From Candidatus Kryptobacter tengchongensis (GTDB lineage: Bacteria > Bacteroidota > Ignavibacteria > Kryptoniales > Kryptoniaceae): 64,000 bases of DNA. The DNA is taken from the NCBI GenBank assembly GCA_001485605.1, contig FAON01000004.1, forward strand, positions 248,001-312,000. The letters run 5' to 3'. The first letter of the stretch is position 1; the number at the start of each line of letters is the position of its first letter. Of the stretch, positions 19,824 through 27,774 are shown piece after piece. The notes beneath the pieces are model-generated. The model saw nothing but the letters and a program-made list of their open reading frames with translations, did not search any database and was not told the DNA's origin. The position numbers and the translations under genes were made by a program.

Positions 19824-20267
19824 TTATCCTTCTTTTGTTATATAAATTTCGTCCCCTTTTATCACAACACGAAATGCCTCAAGAGGTCTTGGTGGAGGAC
19901 CCGATATATTTCTCCCGTTCAAATCATACTTCCCGTTATGGCAAGCGCACCAGATTGCTTTCATATCACTACGATACTGGACTGTACAATCAAGATGTGT
20001 GCAAACTGCGGAAAAAGCACGAAATTCACCTGTCTCAAGCCGAATTAAAAGACCAGGTTTACTCCCAAACTTAAAAATTGTCCCCGTGCCTGGTTTGAAA
20101 TCATCAATTTTCCCAACCTTCACACTTTTCACTTTTGCCTCAGGCATTTTAGGAGGATTGATATACCGAAAGATTGGATATAGAACAGAGACAAGCCAAC
20201 CTAAAAAACCAAATCCCAAAATATAACTTAAAAAATCACGCCTTGACCTTTTAAAATCAGAATTCAT
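19824..20267 (-). CDS. Rieske iron-sulphur protein of the bc-type complex
   Basis: A 147-residue protein with a twin-arginine-like N-terminus (RSRRDFLSY), one membrane helix (about 13-35) and a C-terminal Rieske fold. Ligand motifs are C89-x-H91 and C107-x-C109-H110, with C94 and C109 forming the usual disulphide. I chose the ATG at 20267; the frame extends upstream only to a TTG at 20279. It donates electrons from quinol to the downstream multihaem cytochrome. It is first of the downstream cytochrome block and begins only about 42 bases after a terminator-like hairpin, leaving little room for a promoter. Confidence 0.94.
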   Translation of the reverse strand: MNSDFKRSRRDFLSYILGFGFLGWLVSVLYPIFRYINPPKMPEAKVKSVKVGKIDDFKPGTGTIFKFGSKPGLLIRLETGEFRAFSAVCTHLDCTVQYRSDMKAIWCACHNGKYDLNGRNISGPPPRPLEAFRVVIKGDEIYITKEG

Positions 20268-20309
20268 TAGATTTATCAATTTCTTTTTTCTTTATTTAAA
20301 AAACATAAG

Positions 20310-20341
20310 AGGGCATATCCCATACATTCAGGATATGCCCT
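20310..20341 (-). terminator. Terminator between the two cytochrome blocks
   Basis: An 11-bp perfect stem (AGGGCATATCC/GGATATGCCCT) with a 10-base loop. On the minus strand it is followed by CTTATGTTTTTTAAA. It lies 10 bases past the stop of the tetrahaem cytochrome gene and about 42 bases before the Rieske ATG. Confidence 0.82.
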
Positions 20342-20351
20342 AAATCCCAAA

Positions 20352-20909
20352 TCATTCTGCCTTTGGAAGTGGATGAGCTATTTTTGGCCACTCTTTCTTA
20401 AAATCAAACCCTTTAAATGTTGGACTTTGCTCATTGTGGCAGGTCTTGCAAAGTTTTTCTGCACTCCCATCTGAAACCAAAACAAGCACAAGCCCGTTCT
20501 TTACTGCTTCTTCTCTGTTTTGCATAATCTTCAAAGTTTTATAGTCTGACCCTGGACCATGGCAAGCTTCACATTGAACGCCGTCTTCAACTTTAAATTT
20601 CTCTAAAAACGCTTCCTTTGGAGCGCCATAACCTGTGACATGGCATTTCAAACACTCGGGCGCCTCATGCGGGGGAACTTTAATCCCCTTTTCTTGTGCG
20701 ATTTTCTTCGCCTCTTCCGTCTTCAATGTCTCATATGCCTTTGCATGCTTGCTTGCCTGCCAAATCTCAAACATTTTCCCTTTCTTTTCACCCTTATGAC
20801 ATGGTGCACAAACTGCAACGCCAACATACTTATGTTTAGGTGCCTCTTGTGAGATCAAATAACCCAAAACGAGTGGAACCAAAAGTAAAACGAGCAAATA
20901 TCTTTTCAT
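20352..20909 (-). CDS. Tetrahaem cytochrome c554-like protein
   Basis: A 185-residue exported protein with a signal peptide (about 1-20) and four CXXCH sites (CAPCH, CLKCH, CEACH, CKTCH). The segment VGVAVCAPCHKG, the WQASKHAKAYETL helix and GVQCEACHGPGSDYK match the cytochrome c554 family, known as electron carriers of hydroxylamine oxidoreductase and also found beside unrelated respiratory complexes. It is the last gene of the upstream block, before a terminator. Here it is probably a periplasmic shuttle; no hydroxylamine oxidoreductase gene is in the window. Confidence 0.88.
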   Translation of the reverse strand: MKRYLLVLLLVPLVLGYLISQEAPKHKYVGVAVCAPCHKGEKKGKMFEIWQASKHAKAYETLKTEEAKKIAQEKGIKVPPHEAPECLKCHVTGYGAPKEAFLEKFKVEDGVQCEACHGPGSDYKTLKIMQNREEAVKNGLVLVLVSDGSAEKLCKTCHNEQSPTFKGFDFKKEWPKIAHPLPKAE

Positions 20910-20970
20910 TTTTCCTCCATATGTTAATTTTTGTTTTGCGTATTTATTTTAACAAAAACAAATCAAAATG

Positions 20971-22932
20971 TCAATCTCGCTCTCCAACCATAGGGGAACT
21001 AATTCGCCTTTTCATATCACGAAGGACATCAACAACAAGACCATAATTATGCAAACCCGATGCACTCCATTTCTCAATTTCAAACACAATCTTTAAAATT
21101 TCATCTTTATCTTTTCCTTGATACTTTGGAGCTAAGTCCTTGATTTCGGCAATTAACTTCCTTACATCATCCTTCCATTCAACGGCCATATTGTCATAAC
21201 CAGATTCATGACAATTAAGACACACTTTCTCACTTGGTTTTACAACCTTATTGTTCACAACATGACAATCAACGCATTCAACCCCTGCTTGGCTCATAAC
21301 ATCAGGACTTCCCCTGCCCATAAAAGTCCCCTCATAAATTCTATTTGACTCCAAATGGCATGTTTTACAATCCTGAGATGCAATCTTCTGATGATGGCAT
21401 GAATTACACCTATCCTTCGTTAAAATTAATTCACCGTGCTTTCTTGCGTTTGAATGACATACATTGCAATTTAAATTATTTTCCTGAACATGTTTTGCGT
21501 GTGAAAAGATAGTGCCGTAAATAGAATTTGATATGTTCTCAATACCAGTATGGCAATTTGCACATTCACTTGGGACTTTTGAAGAAGAAAATCTCTTTGG
21601 AAGATCATAATTTACCTTTGCTAACCTTAAAGCTTCGGCAAGATATTCATAACCTTTTGAAATTATTTGATCTGAATATGTTATGTTGTGAACCGCTTTA
21701 CCTGCTTCAACAATTTGAACTGCGCTTTTCGCCTTTTCAATATATTGCTTTGCCTCGGAAACATTTACAAGCGAATCAACAATGCTAATCTGCTCCTTTA
21801 ATTGTTTTATCTTTTTATCAGCGCCCTCCTCCCACAGTGCAAGAAGTTTTGCATAGCCCTTTCCGTGACATACCTCGCACGATTGTGGTTTTGCAACCTT
21901 AACCTTTGCTTTACCGATCAGCTCCTCGTGAAAAACATGACAGCTTGCACAACTCAAACCAGCTTCAAACATTGGATTCGGGTGACCCTTTAACCCGTTC
22001 ATATCTTTCCCAGTGAACAAAAATAACTGCTGTTTATGCTCACCCACATGACAAGCGCTACATTCAAGCTCCTCTTCGGGATTTATTTTTCTAATTTTAT
22101 GTTGAATTGTGAGATGACATTGTATACATTCAATCTTGTGCTCCGTTATATGAACTCTATGTAACAAAGTCGTATTTTCATATTGACTCAAACGAGCATG
22201 ATCAAAATGACAAGAATAACAATTTTCTCTTGGAACAAACCCATCACCAATCACTGTATTAACATGACAGCGTGTGCATTCAATTTTTCTCTCTACAATG
22301 CTGGAATGATCATATTTATACTTTGACATCTCCTCTTTTGGAATAGACTCCCAATGATGGCATGTTTGGCAACTTGACAATTTTTTGTAAGTTACAAATT
22401 CAACATCACCATCTCGTTTGAAATGACAGAGAAAACAAGTTGTTTCAGTAACAGTAATATGTTCCCCTTGAACTATTTGCGAATGACAACTTGTGCATCT
22501 TAATTTTTTACCTCGCCTCATTTCCTCAAGATGCGGGGTATGATCAAAGACAACACCTTTAAAGATAACTTTACCTTTCAACAATCTTGTCTCATGGCAA
22601 CCGCTCTGCAAACACGACTCATCCGAAATTTCTGCCCAAGGCTTTCTTTTTGTATATGAGCGGGCAAAATAATTCACAACTTGAACAAGCCCCTCAAGTT
22701 TCCCTCTCACAGTCCCAGCAAGACCAGGCGGGAAATGACACCTGACGCAGGTAACATCTCTATGCGTTGATGTCTTCCAACTTTCATAAAATGGCTCCAT
22801 ATAATGACATGTTGGACAAAAAGAAGGTCTAGATGTAAATTCAGCCGAAAACGCTAAAACAAACAAAAAAGCTAAAACGCCGATGCCAATCTTCAAACCA
22901 AGTTTCCCTACCTTTTTCATTTTCCTGATCAT
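20971..22932 (-). CDS. Giant NapC/NirT-type multihaem cytochrome c (18 haem sites)
   Basis: A 653-residue protein. An N-terminal membrane anchor (about 10-30) leads into a NapC/NirT-like start with SFCPTCHYMEPFYESWKTSTH and CVRCHFPPG. I count seventeen CXXCH sites plus one CX4CH (CLQSGCH) as third site. Two haem-free helical segments interrupt the haem clusters: one near 375-440 containing AVHN and a C-terminal one containing GLHN, suggesting an internally duplicated two-half design. It overlaps its paralogue upstream by four bases. NapC-type domains take electrons from membrane quinol, so it could be a quinol-linked haem wire. No enzyme family could be assigned. Confidence 0.85.
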   Translation of the reverse strand: MIRKMKKVGKLGLKIGIGVLAFLFVLAFSAEFTSRPSFCPTCHYMEPFYESWKTSTHRDVTCVRCHFPPGLAGTVRGKLEGLVQVVNYFARSYTKRKPWAEISDESCLQSGCHETRLLKGKVIFKGVVFDHTPHLEEMRRGKKLRCTSCHSQIVQGEHITVTETTCFLCHFKRDGDVEFVTYKKLSSCQTCHHWESIPKEEMSKYKYDHSSIVERKIECTRCHVNTVIGDGFVPRENCYSCHFDHARLSQYENTTLLHRVHITEHKIECIQCHLTIQHKIRKINPEEELECSACHVGEHKQQLFLFTGKDMNGLKGHPNPMFEAGLSCASCHVFHEELIGKAKVKVAKPQSCEVCHGKGYAKLLALWEEGADKKIKQLKEQISIVDSLVNVSEAKQYIEKAKSAVQIVEAGKAVHNITYSDQIISKGYEYLAEALRLAKVNYDLPKRFSSSKVPSECANCHTGIENISNSIYGTIFSHAKHVQENNLNCNVCHSNARKHGELILTKDRCNSCHHQKIASQDCKTCHLESNRIYEGTFMGRGSPDVMSQAGVECVDCHVVNNKVVKPSEKVCLNCHESGYDNMAVEWKDDVRKLIAEIKDLAPKYQGKDKDEILKIVFEIEKWSASGLHNYGLVVDVLRDMKRRISSPMVGERD

Positions 22933-24905
22933 TTTTGTTTTTCCACAAACTCAAATCCTTTGATAAAATTTACAATTTTTTGTGTTAACTCATCCATAAA
23001 TTGCAAGTTATGGGCTCCGTAAGAACCCTCACTAACAAAATCATCAACCATTCTCCTAAGTTTATCAAACTCCACAATCTCAGCGGAACTTTCGCTGGAT
23101 TTCAACTTTTTAATTATCTCAGGCTTCATCTTTTCCCACTTTGAAATCAATTCCTTAATTTTGTCCCTCTTCCGAGCAAAATCGTCAATATATTCTTTCT
23201 CATGACACGCCCCACAAATTTCAACACTTGGCTTAACAGGAAGATTTCCCTCCGTCACATGGCAGTCTTGACATGAAACCCCAGCTTGAAACATAAAATC
23301 TTCAGTGTCAGCCAAAAATTTGCCTTGATAGAAATTCACCTGCTTTGAATGACAACTTTCACACTTAGCCTCACTTACCGGGGAAGTTAAATTTCTATGA
23401 TGGCAACTATTACAATTACTTGCAACATCAAGTATCCTGCCGTGATTAACCTGCACGGGCTCCCCACCTGTATGACAATTGACACAGTTTAGTTTGAAAA
23501 GATGAACCCCATGGGGAAAGTTTTTGCCATTATACGCACTGTTCAAATTTTCAATCCCGAAATGACAATCAAGACACCTTGAATTATTTTTATAAACTGC
23601 TTCAAGCTCTGGCTTGCCCCTCCATGTATCTATCTTTTTCTCAATTGCATCAAGAAGCAAATTCACATACTTTATATTGTGAGCACCGTAGCTTCCATCT
23701 TTCTTCACAATCTCAAAATTAACCCTAACATCTTCATCTTTGAATTTTTTCAATCCAGCTCTTTTCAAAAGTCCCGCTATTTCAATTTCATACTCAATCT
23801 TTTGGATTCTCTCCTTTACAATTTTTTGCCATTTTTGAACGAGCTTATCATATCCTTTGCCGTGACAGTTACTGCAAGAATTTGGATTGAACTCAGGAAG
23901 CTCAAAACTTACCTCGGCATGTGTTTTTACGAGCTTAACCTCATGACATCCTCTGCACGAAACCCCAGCCAAAAACATCGGGTCAGGCAACACCGCAACA
24001 TCTCTGCCACCACTCCCAGAATAAACTTTTTCTTGAACCGAATGTTTATTTCCATGACATTCTTGACATACAGGAGAAAAAACCTCAAAAACTTCAACTT
24101 TACCATGCTTTATTTCATCATGACATTTAAAGCAGTTAATTTTTTCATTGCTCACATGAACCTCATGCATCTTCTTTGACCCAAGCGTCATCCCTGTTAT
24201 GTTTATATGACATGCGGAACATTTATCTAACCTTACATCGCCTCTCCCAACCGTAACATGAAGATGGCATGTTCCACATTCAATTTTGTTCTTCACATAC
24301 TCCGAATGATTAAACGGGATTCCCCATATCATTATATCATCTTTTGGTGGACCATGACAGCTACCGCAACCTGAAACAGGATAGCTTCGTGCAACCTCAC
24401 CTCCGGGGAAATGACAAAGGATACAAATTTTTGTAGAAACCGCCTCATGGCGACCTTGAACAAGTTCAGAATGACATGTCTGACATTGCAACTTAAAACC
24501 TATTTTCCCTTCGTCCAGATGTTTCGCATGCGAAAACTTAACTTTACCACCCACAAAAAATATCTCTTTATCAACAAATTTTTTCTCCTCGTGACATTTA
24601 ATGCATGACTCATTATCAACTTTTGATGTGATCTCATAACTATAAGCACCAAGATAGTACCTTGCTATCTCAGAGAGCAATCGGATTTTCCCTTTTAAAT
24701 AGTTTCCAACACCGGGACCATAATGACATGTTATGCAGTTAACTTGATTATGCGTTGAAGACAACCAATTTTCGTAATAAGGTTTCATAAAATGGCACGA
24801 ACCACAGTATTCAGGGTCATCTGAAGTTCTCAAAAAAAGAAAGAAAAGATAAACGATAAAAAACAGCGATAGAACTAAAACGATTATCTTACCCTTACTT
24901 CTCAT
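22929..24905 (-). CDS. Giant NapC/NirT-type multihaem cytochrome c (18 haem sites), paralogue
   Basis: A 658-residue paralogue of the following gene, with eighteen CXXCH sites by direct count. The N-terminal anchor (about 7-27) precedes YCGSCHFMKPYYENWLSSTH and CITCHYGPGVGNYLKGK, again NapC/NirT-like. Each half ends in a haem-free helical region with a GSYGAHN motif (around residues 410 and 625), a strong sign of internal duplication. The gene overlaps the cytochrome b gene upstream by 11 bases and its paralogue downstream by four, so the three are likely co-translated. The partner cytochrome b could hand it electrons from quinol. Confidence 0.85.
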   Translation of the reverse strand: MRSKGKIIVLVLSLFFIVYLFFLFLRTSDDPEYCGSCHFMKPYYENWLSSTHNQVNCITCHYGPGVGNYLKGKIRLLSEIARYYLGAYSYEITSKVDNESCIKCHEEKKFVDKEIFFVGGKVKFSHAKHLDEGKIGFKLQCQTCHSELVQGRHEAVSTKICILCHFPGGEVARSYPVSGCGSCHGPPKDDIMIWGIPFNHSEYVKNKIECGTCHLHVTVGRGDVRLDKCSACHINITGMTLGSKKMHEVHVSNEKINCFKCHDEIKHGKVEVFEVFSPVCQECHGNKHSVQEKVYSGSGGRDVAVLPDPMFLAGVSCRGCHEVKLVKTHAEVSFELPEFNPNSCSNCHGKGYDKLVQKWQKIVKERIQKIEYEIEIAGLLKRAGLKKFKDEDVRVNFEIVKKDGSYGAHNIKYVNLLLDAIEKKIDTWRGKPELEAVYKNNSRCLDCHFGIENLNSAYNGKNFPHGVHLFKLNCVNCHTGGEPVQVNHGRILDVASNCNSCHHRNLTSPVSEAKCESCHSKQVNFYQGKFLADTEDFMFQAGVSCQDCHVTEGNLPVKPSVEICGACHEKEYIDDFARKRDKIKELISKWEKMKPEIIKKLKSSESSAEIVEFDKLRRMVDDFVSEGSYGAHNLQFMDELTQKIVNFIKGFEFVEKQK

Positions 24906-25758
24906 CCGATTTTTCCTCCTTCATAAGTTTCTCCCTCATTATTTTCTCATATTCAAGCGGATGTTCTTTTATCATTCTCTCTTTTGAAATCTTTCCAGTG
25001 AATATCGTTGGGTTAAATGGAAATACATGTGGATTAAAATGAGCATTATACCAATGCCATATCACAATTGCAAGGGTTGCAAGCATTGCCTCATCTGAAT
25101 GAGCTTCTTTAGCTATATCAAAAACAAACTTTGGGAAAATACCAAGAAAGAAATTATGAAACCACAAAATCAAACCTGATAAAACCATGATAACCATCCC
25201 CCAGTAAACAGCCCAATAATCAAATTTTTCAATATACGAATACCTCCCATATTTTGGACGTTCATTTGTCTTACCAAGCATGTATTTTATATTCTGCCAG
25301 AAATCAAGAAAATCCTTCTTCCTTGGCAAAAGCTCCCTGAATTCTTTTCTTCCTTCCTTCGTAAATGCGATATAAATTGTATGCCATATTGAAACAAAAA
25401 TTAACATCCCAGCCCCGACCCTGTGAAGTATTCTTGACACCTGAATTCCACCTATAACTTCAAAAAACAACTCCGCCCATTTTGATTCGTGAAATTTTAT
25501 CGGGAGCCCAGTTATTATCAACAATAAAACCCCAATTGCAAGCGTTAAATGCTGAAGCCGAATATTCAAACTGAAACGAACAAAATACTCCTCTTCAACT
25601 TTTTCCTCAACCTCTTTTTTCCTTCGTTCAATCTCAGCTTTTATTTTCTCCGCAATTTCATTTTTTAACCTTTCCCTAAATTCATCATCAAGCGTGATGC
25701 CCTTCTCTATTTCAACCTCATGTATTAATTTTTCCGCCTCCTTTTTTGGCTCCATCAT
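24895..25758 (-). CDS. Membrane dihaem cytochrome b (FdnI/HydC-like) with charged N-terminal extension
   Basis: A 287-residue protein. Residues 1-60 are a strongly charged Glu/Lys helix absent from its paralogues. Four membrane helices follow, with the cytochrome b561/formate dehydrogenase gamma pattern: NIRLQHLTLAIGVLLLIITG in helix 1, LHRVGAGMLIFVSIWHTIYIAF in helix 2, and IVIWHWYNAHFNPHVFPFN near the end. These His residues are the likely haem b ligands. It is the second of three such cytochromes b in this block and overlaps the 18-haem cytochrome gene, suggesting a quinol-oxidising membrane subunit for it. The cytoplasmic coiled extension is unexplained. Confidence 0.85.
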   Translation of the reverse strand: MMEPKKEAEKLIHEVEIEKGITLDDEFRERLKNEIAEKIKAEIERRKKEVEEKVEEEYFVRFSLNIRLQHLTLAIGVLLLIITGLPIKFHESKWAELFFEVIGGIQVSRILHRVGAGMLIFVSIWHTIYIAFTKEGRKEFRELLPRKKDFLDFWQNIKYMLGKTNERPKYGRYSYIEKFDYWAVYWGMVIMVLSGLILWFHNFFLGIFPKFVFDIAKEAHSDEAMLATLAIVIWHWYNAHFNPHVFPFNPTIFTGKISKERMIKEHPLEYEKIMREKLMKEEKSDEK

Positions 25759-25762
25759 TTAA

Positions 25763-26797
25763 TCACTCCTTTTTTCTTTTCCTTCTTATATGTCCGATCA
25801 AATCAAGAACAATATGAGTAAAAAGCCCAATTAATACAATTAATGTGAACCATTTAAAGAATGTATAAACATAATACACAATTCCGGATTCCCTCTCTCC
25901 CGGCAAAACATGAAATTTCCCCTTTGCGACATTTTCATTTGCCCTTGGATGACACTTGCCACATGTCTTGGCAAGATTTGCCGGATGAATCGGAGACCTC
26001 GGGTCTCGGGAAGGTAAAACACTATGATATTCATGACATGAAGCACAATTCGCAGCTCTTACGACCCCAAATTTTAATGCTATCCCGTGAAAACTCTCTT
26101 TATACGCCTCTGGATTCTGAACTGGAACCCCAACTCTTTTCATCAGCTTAACATCTGAATGACATTTATCACATGTCCCAACGACATTTTTAGGATTTAA
26201 ACTTGACCTCGGATCTTCCGGCGGTAAAATATCATGCTCACGATGACAGTCCGAACAAACAGCTGAGCTCAATTCGCCCTTTTGAATCCCAGCCCAGTGA
26301 ATTGAATTATAATATTCTTCTTTTACAGTTTCATGACACCTTCCACAAAGTTCAGGTATCCTCGTTTTATAAACACTTGAATTAGGGTCCTCTGGTTTTC
26401 TCACATAATGAACCGTATGACAATCTTTACAATCAGGGGCATTTTTACCCTTTGCAAGGGCTTTCGCATGAACGCTCTCTTTATACTTCTCTGGTTTAGC
26501 CGTGACAGGTGCTCCAACCACATTCCCCTCAAAATGACACTGCAAGCAATGAATCCTTTGTGGCTTTGTTAAATGAGGTATCACACGAACATCAACATGA
26601 CATGAGACACAGGCAAATTTGCTATGAACCGAAGCTTCAAAATCTTCTTTTGAAACATAAAGTGATTTAAATTTCCCATGTTCAACGATTCCGAAATTCT
26701 TAACACCATGACAAACAAAACAACGCTCATTTCTAAGCTGCGCACTTGTCTGAGATACCGCGAACAAAAAAATCGCAAAATATAAAAATCTCCTCAT
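25763..26797 (-). CDS. 9-haem cytochrome c with C-terminal membrane anchor
   Basis: A 344-residue exported protein with a signal peptide (about 1-19), nine CXXCH sites (CFVCH through CGKCH) and one membrane helix near 310-332 with a basic tail. Haem repeats have the form YKESVHAKALAKG...CKDCHTVHYV, like those of the large fusion at 27771-30173. Its C-terminal CASCH...HSVLPSRDPRSPIHP...CGKCHP segment closely matches the same part of the fusion. The cytochrome b gene upstream overlaps it by four bases, so the pair corresponds to a split version of the fusion protein, like Geobacter Cbc-type complexes. Confidence 0.88.
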   Translation of the reverse strand: MRRFLYFAIFLFAVSQTSAQLRNERCFVCHGVKNFGIVEHGKFKSLYVSKEDFEASVHSKFACVSCHVDVRVIPHLTKPQRIHCLQCHFEGNVVGAPVTAKPEKYKESVHAKALAKGKNAPDCKDCHTVHYVRKPEDPNSSVYKTRIPELCGRCHETVKEEYYNSIHWAGIQKGELSSAVCSDCHREHDILPPEDPRSSLNPKNVVGTCDKCHSDVKLMKRVGVPVQNPEAYKESFHGIALKFGVVRAANCASCHEYHSVLPSRDPRSPIHPANLAKTCGKCHPRANENVAKGKFHVLPGERESGIVYYVYTFFKWFTLIVLIGLFTHIVLDLIGHIRRKRKKE

Positions 26798-27501
26798 TTC
26801 CCATATCCCTTATTTTTTATCTCCTCTGATGAACTTGTCAAATTAAGATATTCAAGGTAATGATTTTCCTTAAGCCACTCCTCTGAAACATAACCATGCC
26901 AGAACGAAGCATTTATAGGGAAATTGCTCGGAGAAAAATGAACAAGATAAAGATGCCAAAGCACAAGAAATGTTATCACAAGCGTTGCTGTTGCACTATG
27001 TAATGCCTGCGAAAAGTCAAAGAACCATTTCGGTAAAATTCCAAATAAATAATTGTGGAACCACAGAACAATACCGCTTAAAATCATCAAAATAACGAAC
27101 AAAAAGAACGCCCAGTATTGGATTTTTTCCTTATAAGAATATCTACCATACATCGGTGGCTTTTCATTTTTCCCAATATCATACCTTATGCTTTCAACAA
27201 AATCCGCAAAGTCTTTCTTCCTCGGCAACAACTCTCTAAACTCTTTTCTCCCCTCCCTCGTGAACAAAATATAAATCAAATGATAAACTGCCGTAATAAA
27301 AAGAAGTACTGCTGAAATTCTGTGCAATGTTCCCCTCGTCTCAAAACCCCCCTCAATAAATATCAAAAATCTTCCAAACCAAGTATCATGATACCTCAAA
27401 GCAAAACCTGTGATTATCAAAAGCGTTACACTTACCATCAAAAGGAAATGTTGAATTCTCCACGATAAAGAAAAACGCAAAACTTTCTTTTCAGAGGGCA
27501 T
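26794..27501 (-). CDS. Membrane dihaem cytochrome b (FdnI/HydC-like)
   Basis: A 235-residue protein of four membrane helices with RIQHFLLMVSVTLLIITG, LHRISAVLLFITAVYHLIYILF and LVLWHLYLVHFSPSNFPIN, whose His residues fit haem b ligands of the formate-dehydrogenase-gamma type. I chose the ATG at 27501; a TTG at 27513 opens the same frame. It lies between the rubrerythrin-like gene (15 bases) and the 9-haem cytochrome gene (four-base overlap). It probably oxidises menaquinol and passes electrons to the 9-haem partner on the outer face of the membrane. Confidence 0.86.
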   Translation of the reverse strand: MPSEKKVLRFSLSWRIQHFLLMVSVTLLIITGFALRYHDTWFGRFLIFIEGGFETRGTLHRISAVLLFITAVYHLIYILFTREGRKEFRELLPRKKDFADFVESIRYDIGKNEKPPMYGRYSYKEKIQYWAFFLFVILMILSGIVLWFHNYLFGILPKWFFDFSQALHSATATLVITFLVLWHLYLVHFSPSNFPINASFWHGYVSEEWLKENHYLEYLNLTSSSEEIKNKGYGK

Positions 27502-27516
27502 TTTCAACCTCAAATT

Positions 27517-27774
27517 TTATTCATAATATTCAAAACTTGACCTTATGCCATTAAGAATTGAAACTTCTGCTTCAAGCTCCTTTAGTTTCTCCTCAAGCAA
27601 TCTCCTATGTTCTTTTTCCATCTCGGCAAGCTCAAGCAAAAACTTTTGAATACTTGGTTCGCAAGCCTTTAATGAAGCGGAATAGTAATAATCAAATGAA
27701 TCCTTCTCTCTTTCAATTGCTACTTTCAAGATTTCAATCATTATGTTCTTAATTTCCTTCTCTTCGCAGTTCAT
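27517..27774 (-). CDS. Small rubrerythrin/ferritin-like helical protein
   Basis: An 85-residue, wholly helical protein resembling one two-helix half of the rubrerythrin diiron domain: Glu21 in AIEREKDSFDYYYSA and the E53-x-x-H56 motif in EMEKEHRRLL. A full diiron site would need a dimer. A Cys at residue 3 and one at 38 are present; no rubredoxin domain follows. Its start overlaps the fusion cytochrome gene by four bases and its stop is close to the next cytochrome b gene, so it is embedded in the respiratory operon. Possible roles are peroxide protection or metal/haem assembly, but neither is shown by sequence. Confidence 0.7.
   Translation of the reverse strand: MNCEEKEIKNIMIEILKVAIEREKDSFDYYYSASLKACEPSIQKFLLELAEMEKEHRRLLEEKLKELEAEVSILNGIRSSFEYYE

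Noticed and set aside
20352-20909. Evidence for ammonia oxidation from the c554-like cytochrome
   Set aside because: The family is widespread in other electron-transfer contexts and no hydroxylamine oxidoreductase or ammonia monooxygenase gene is seen.
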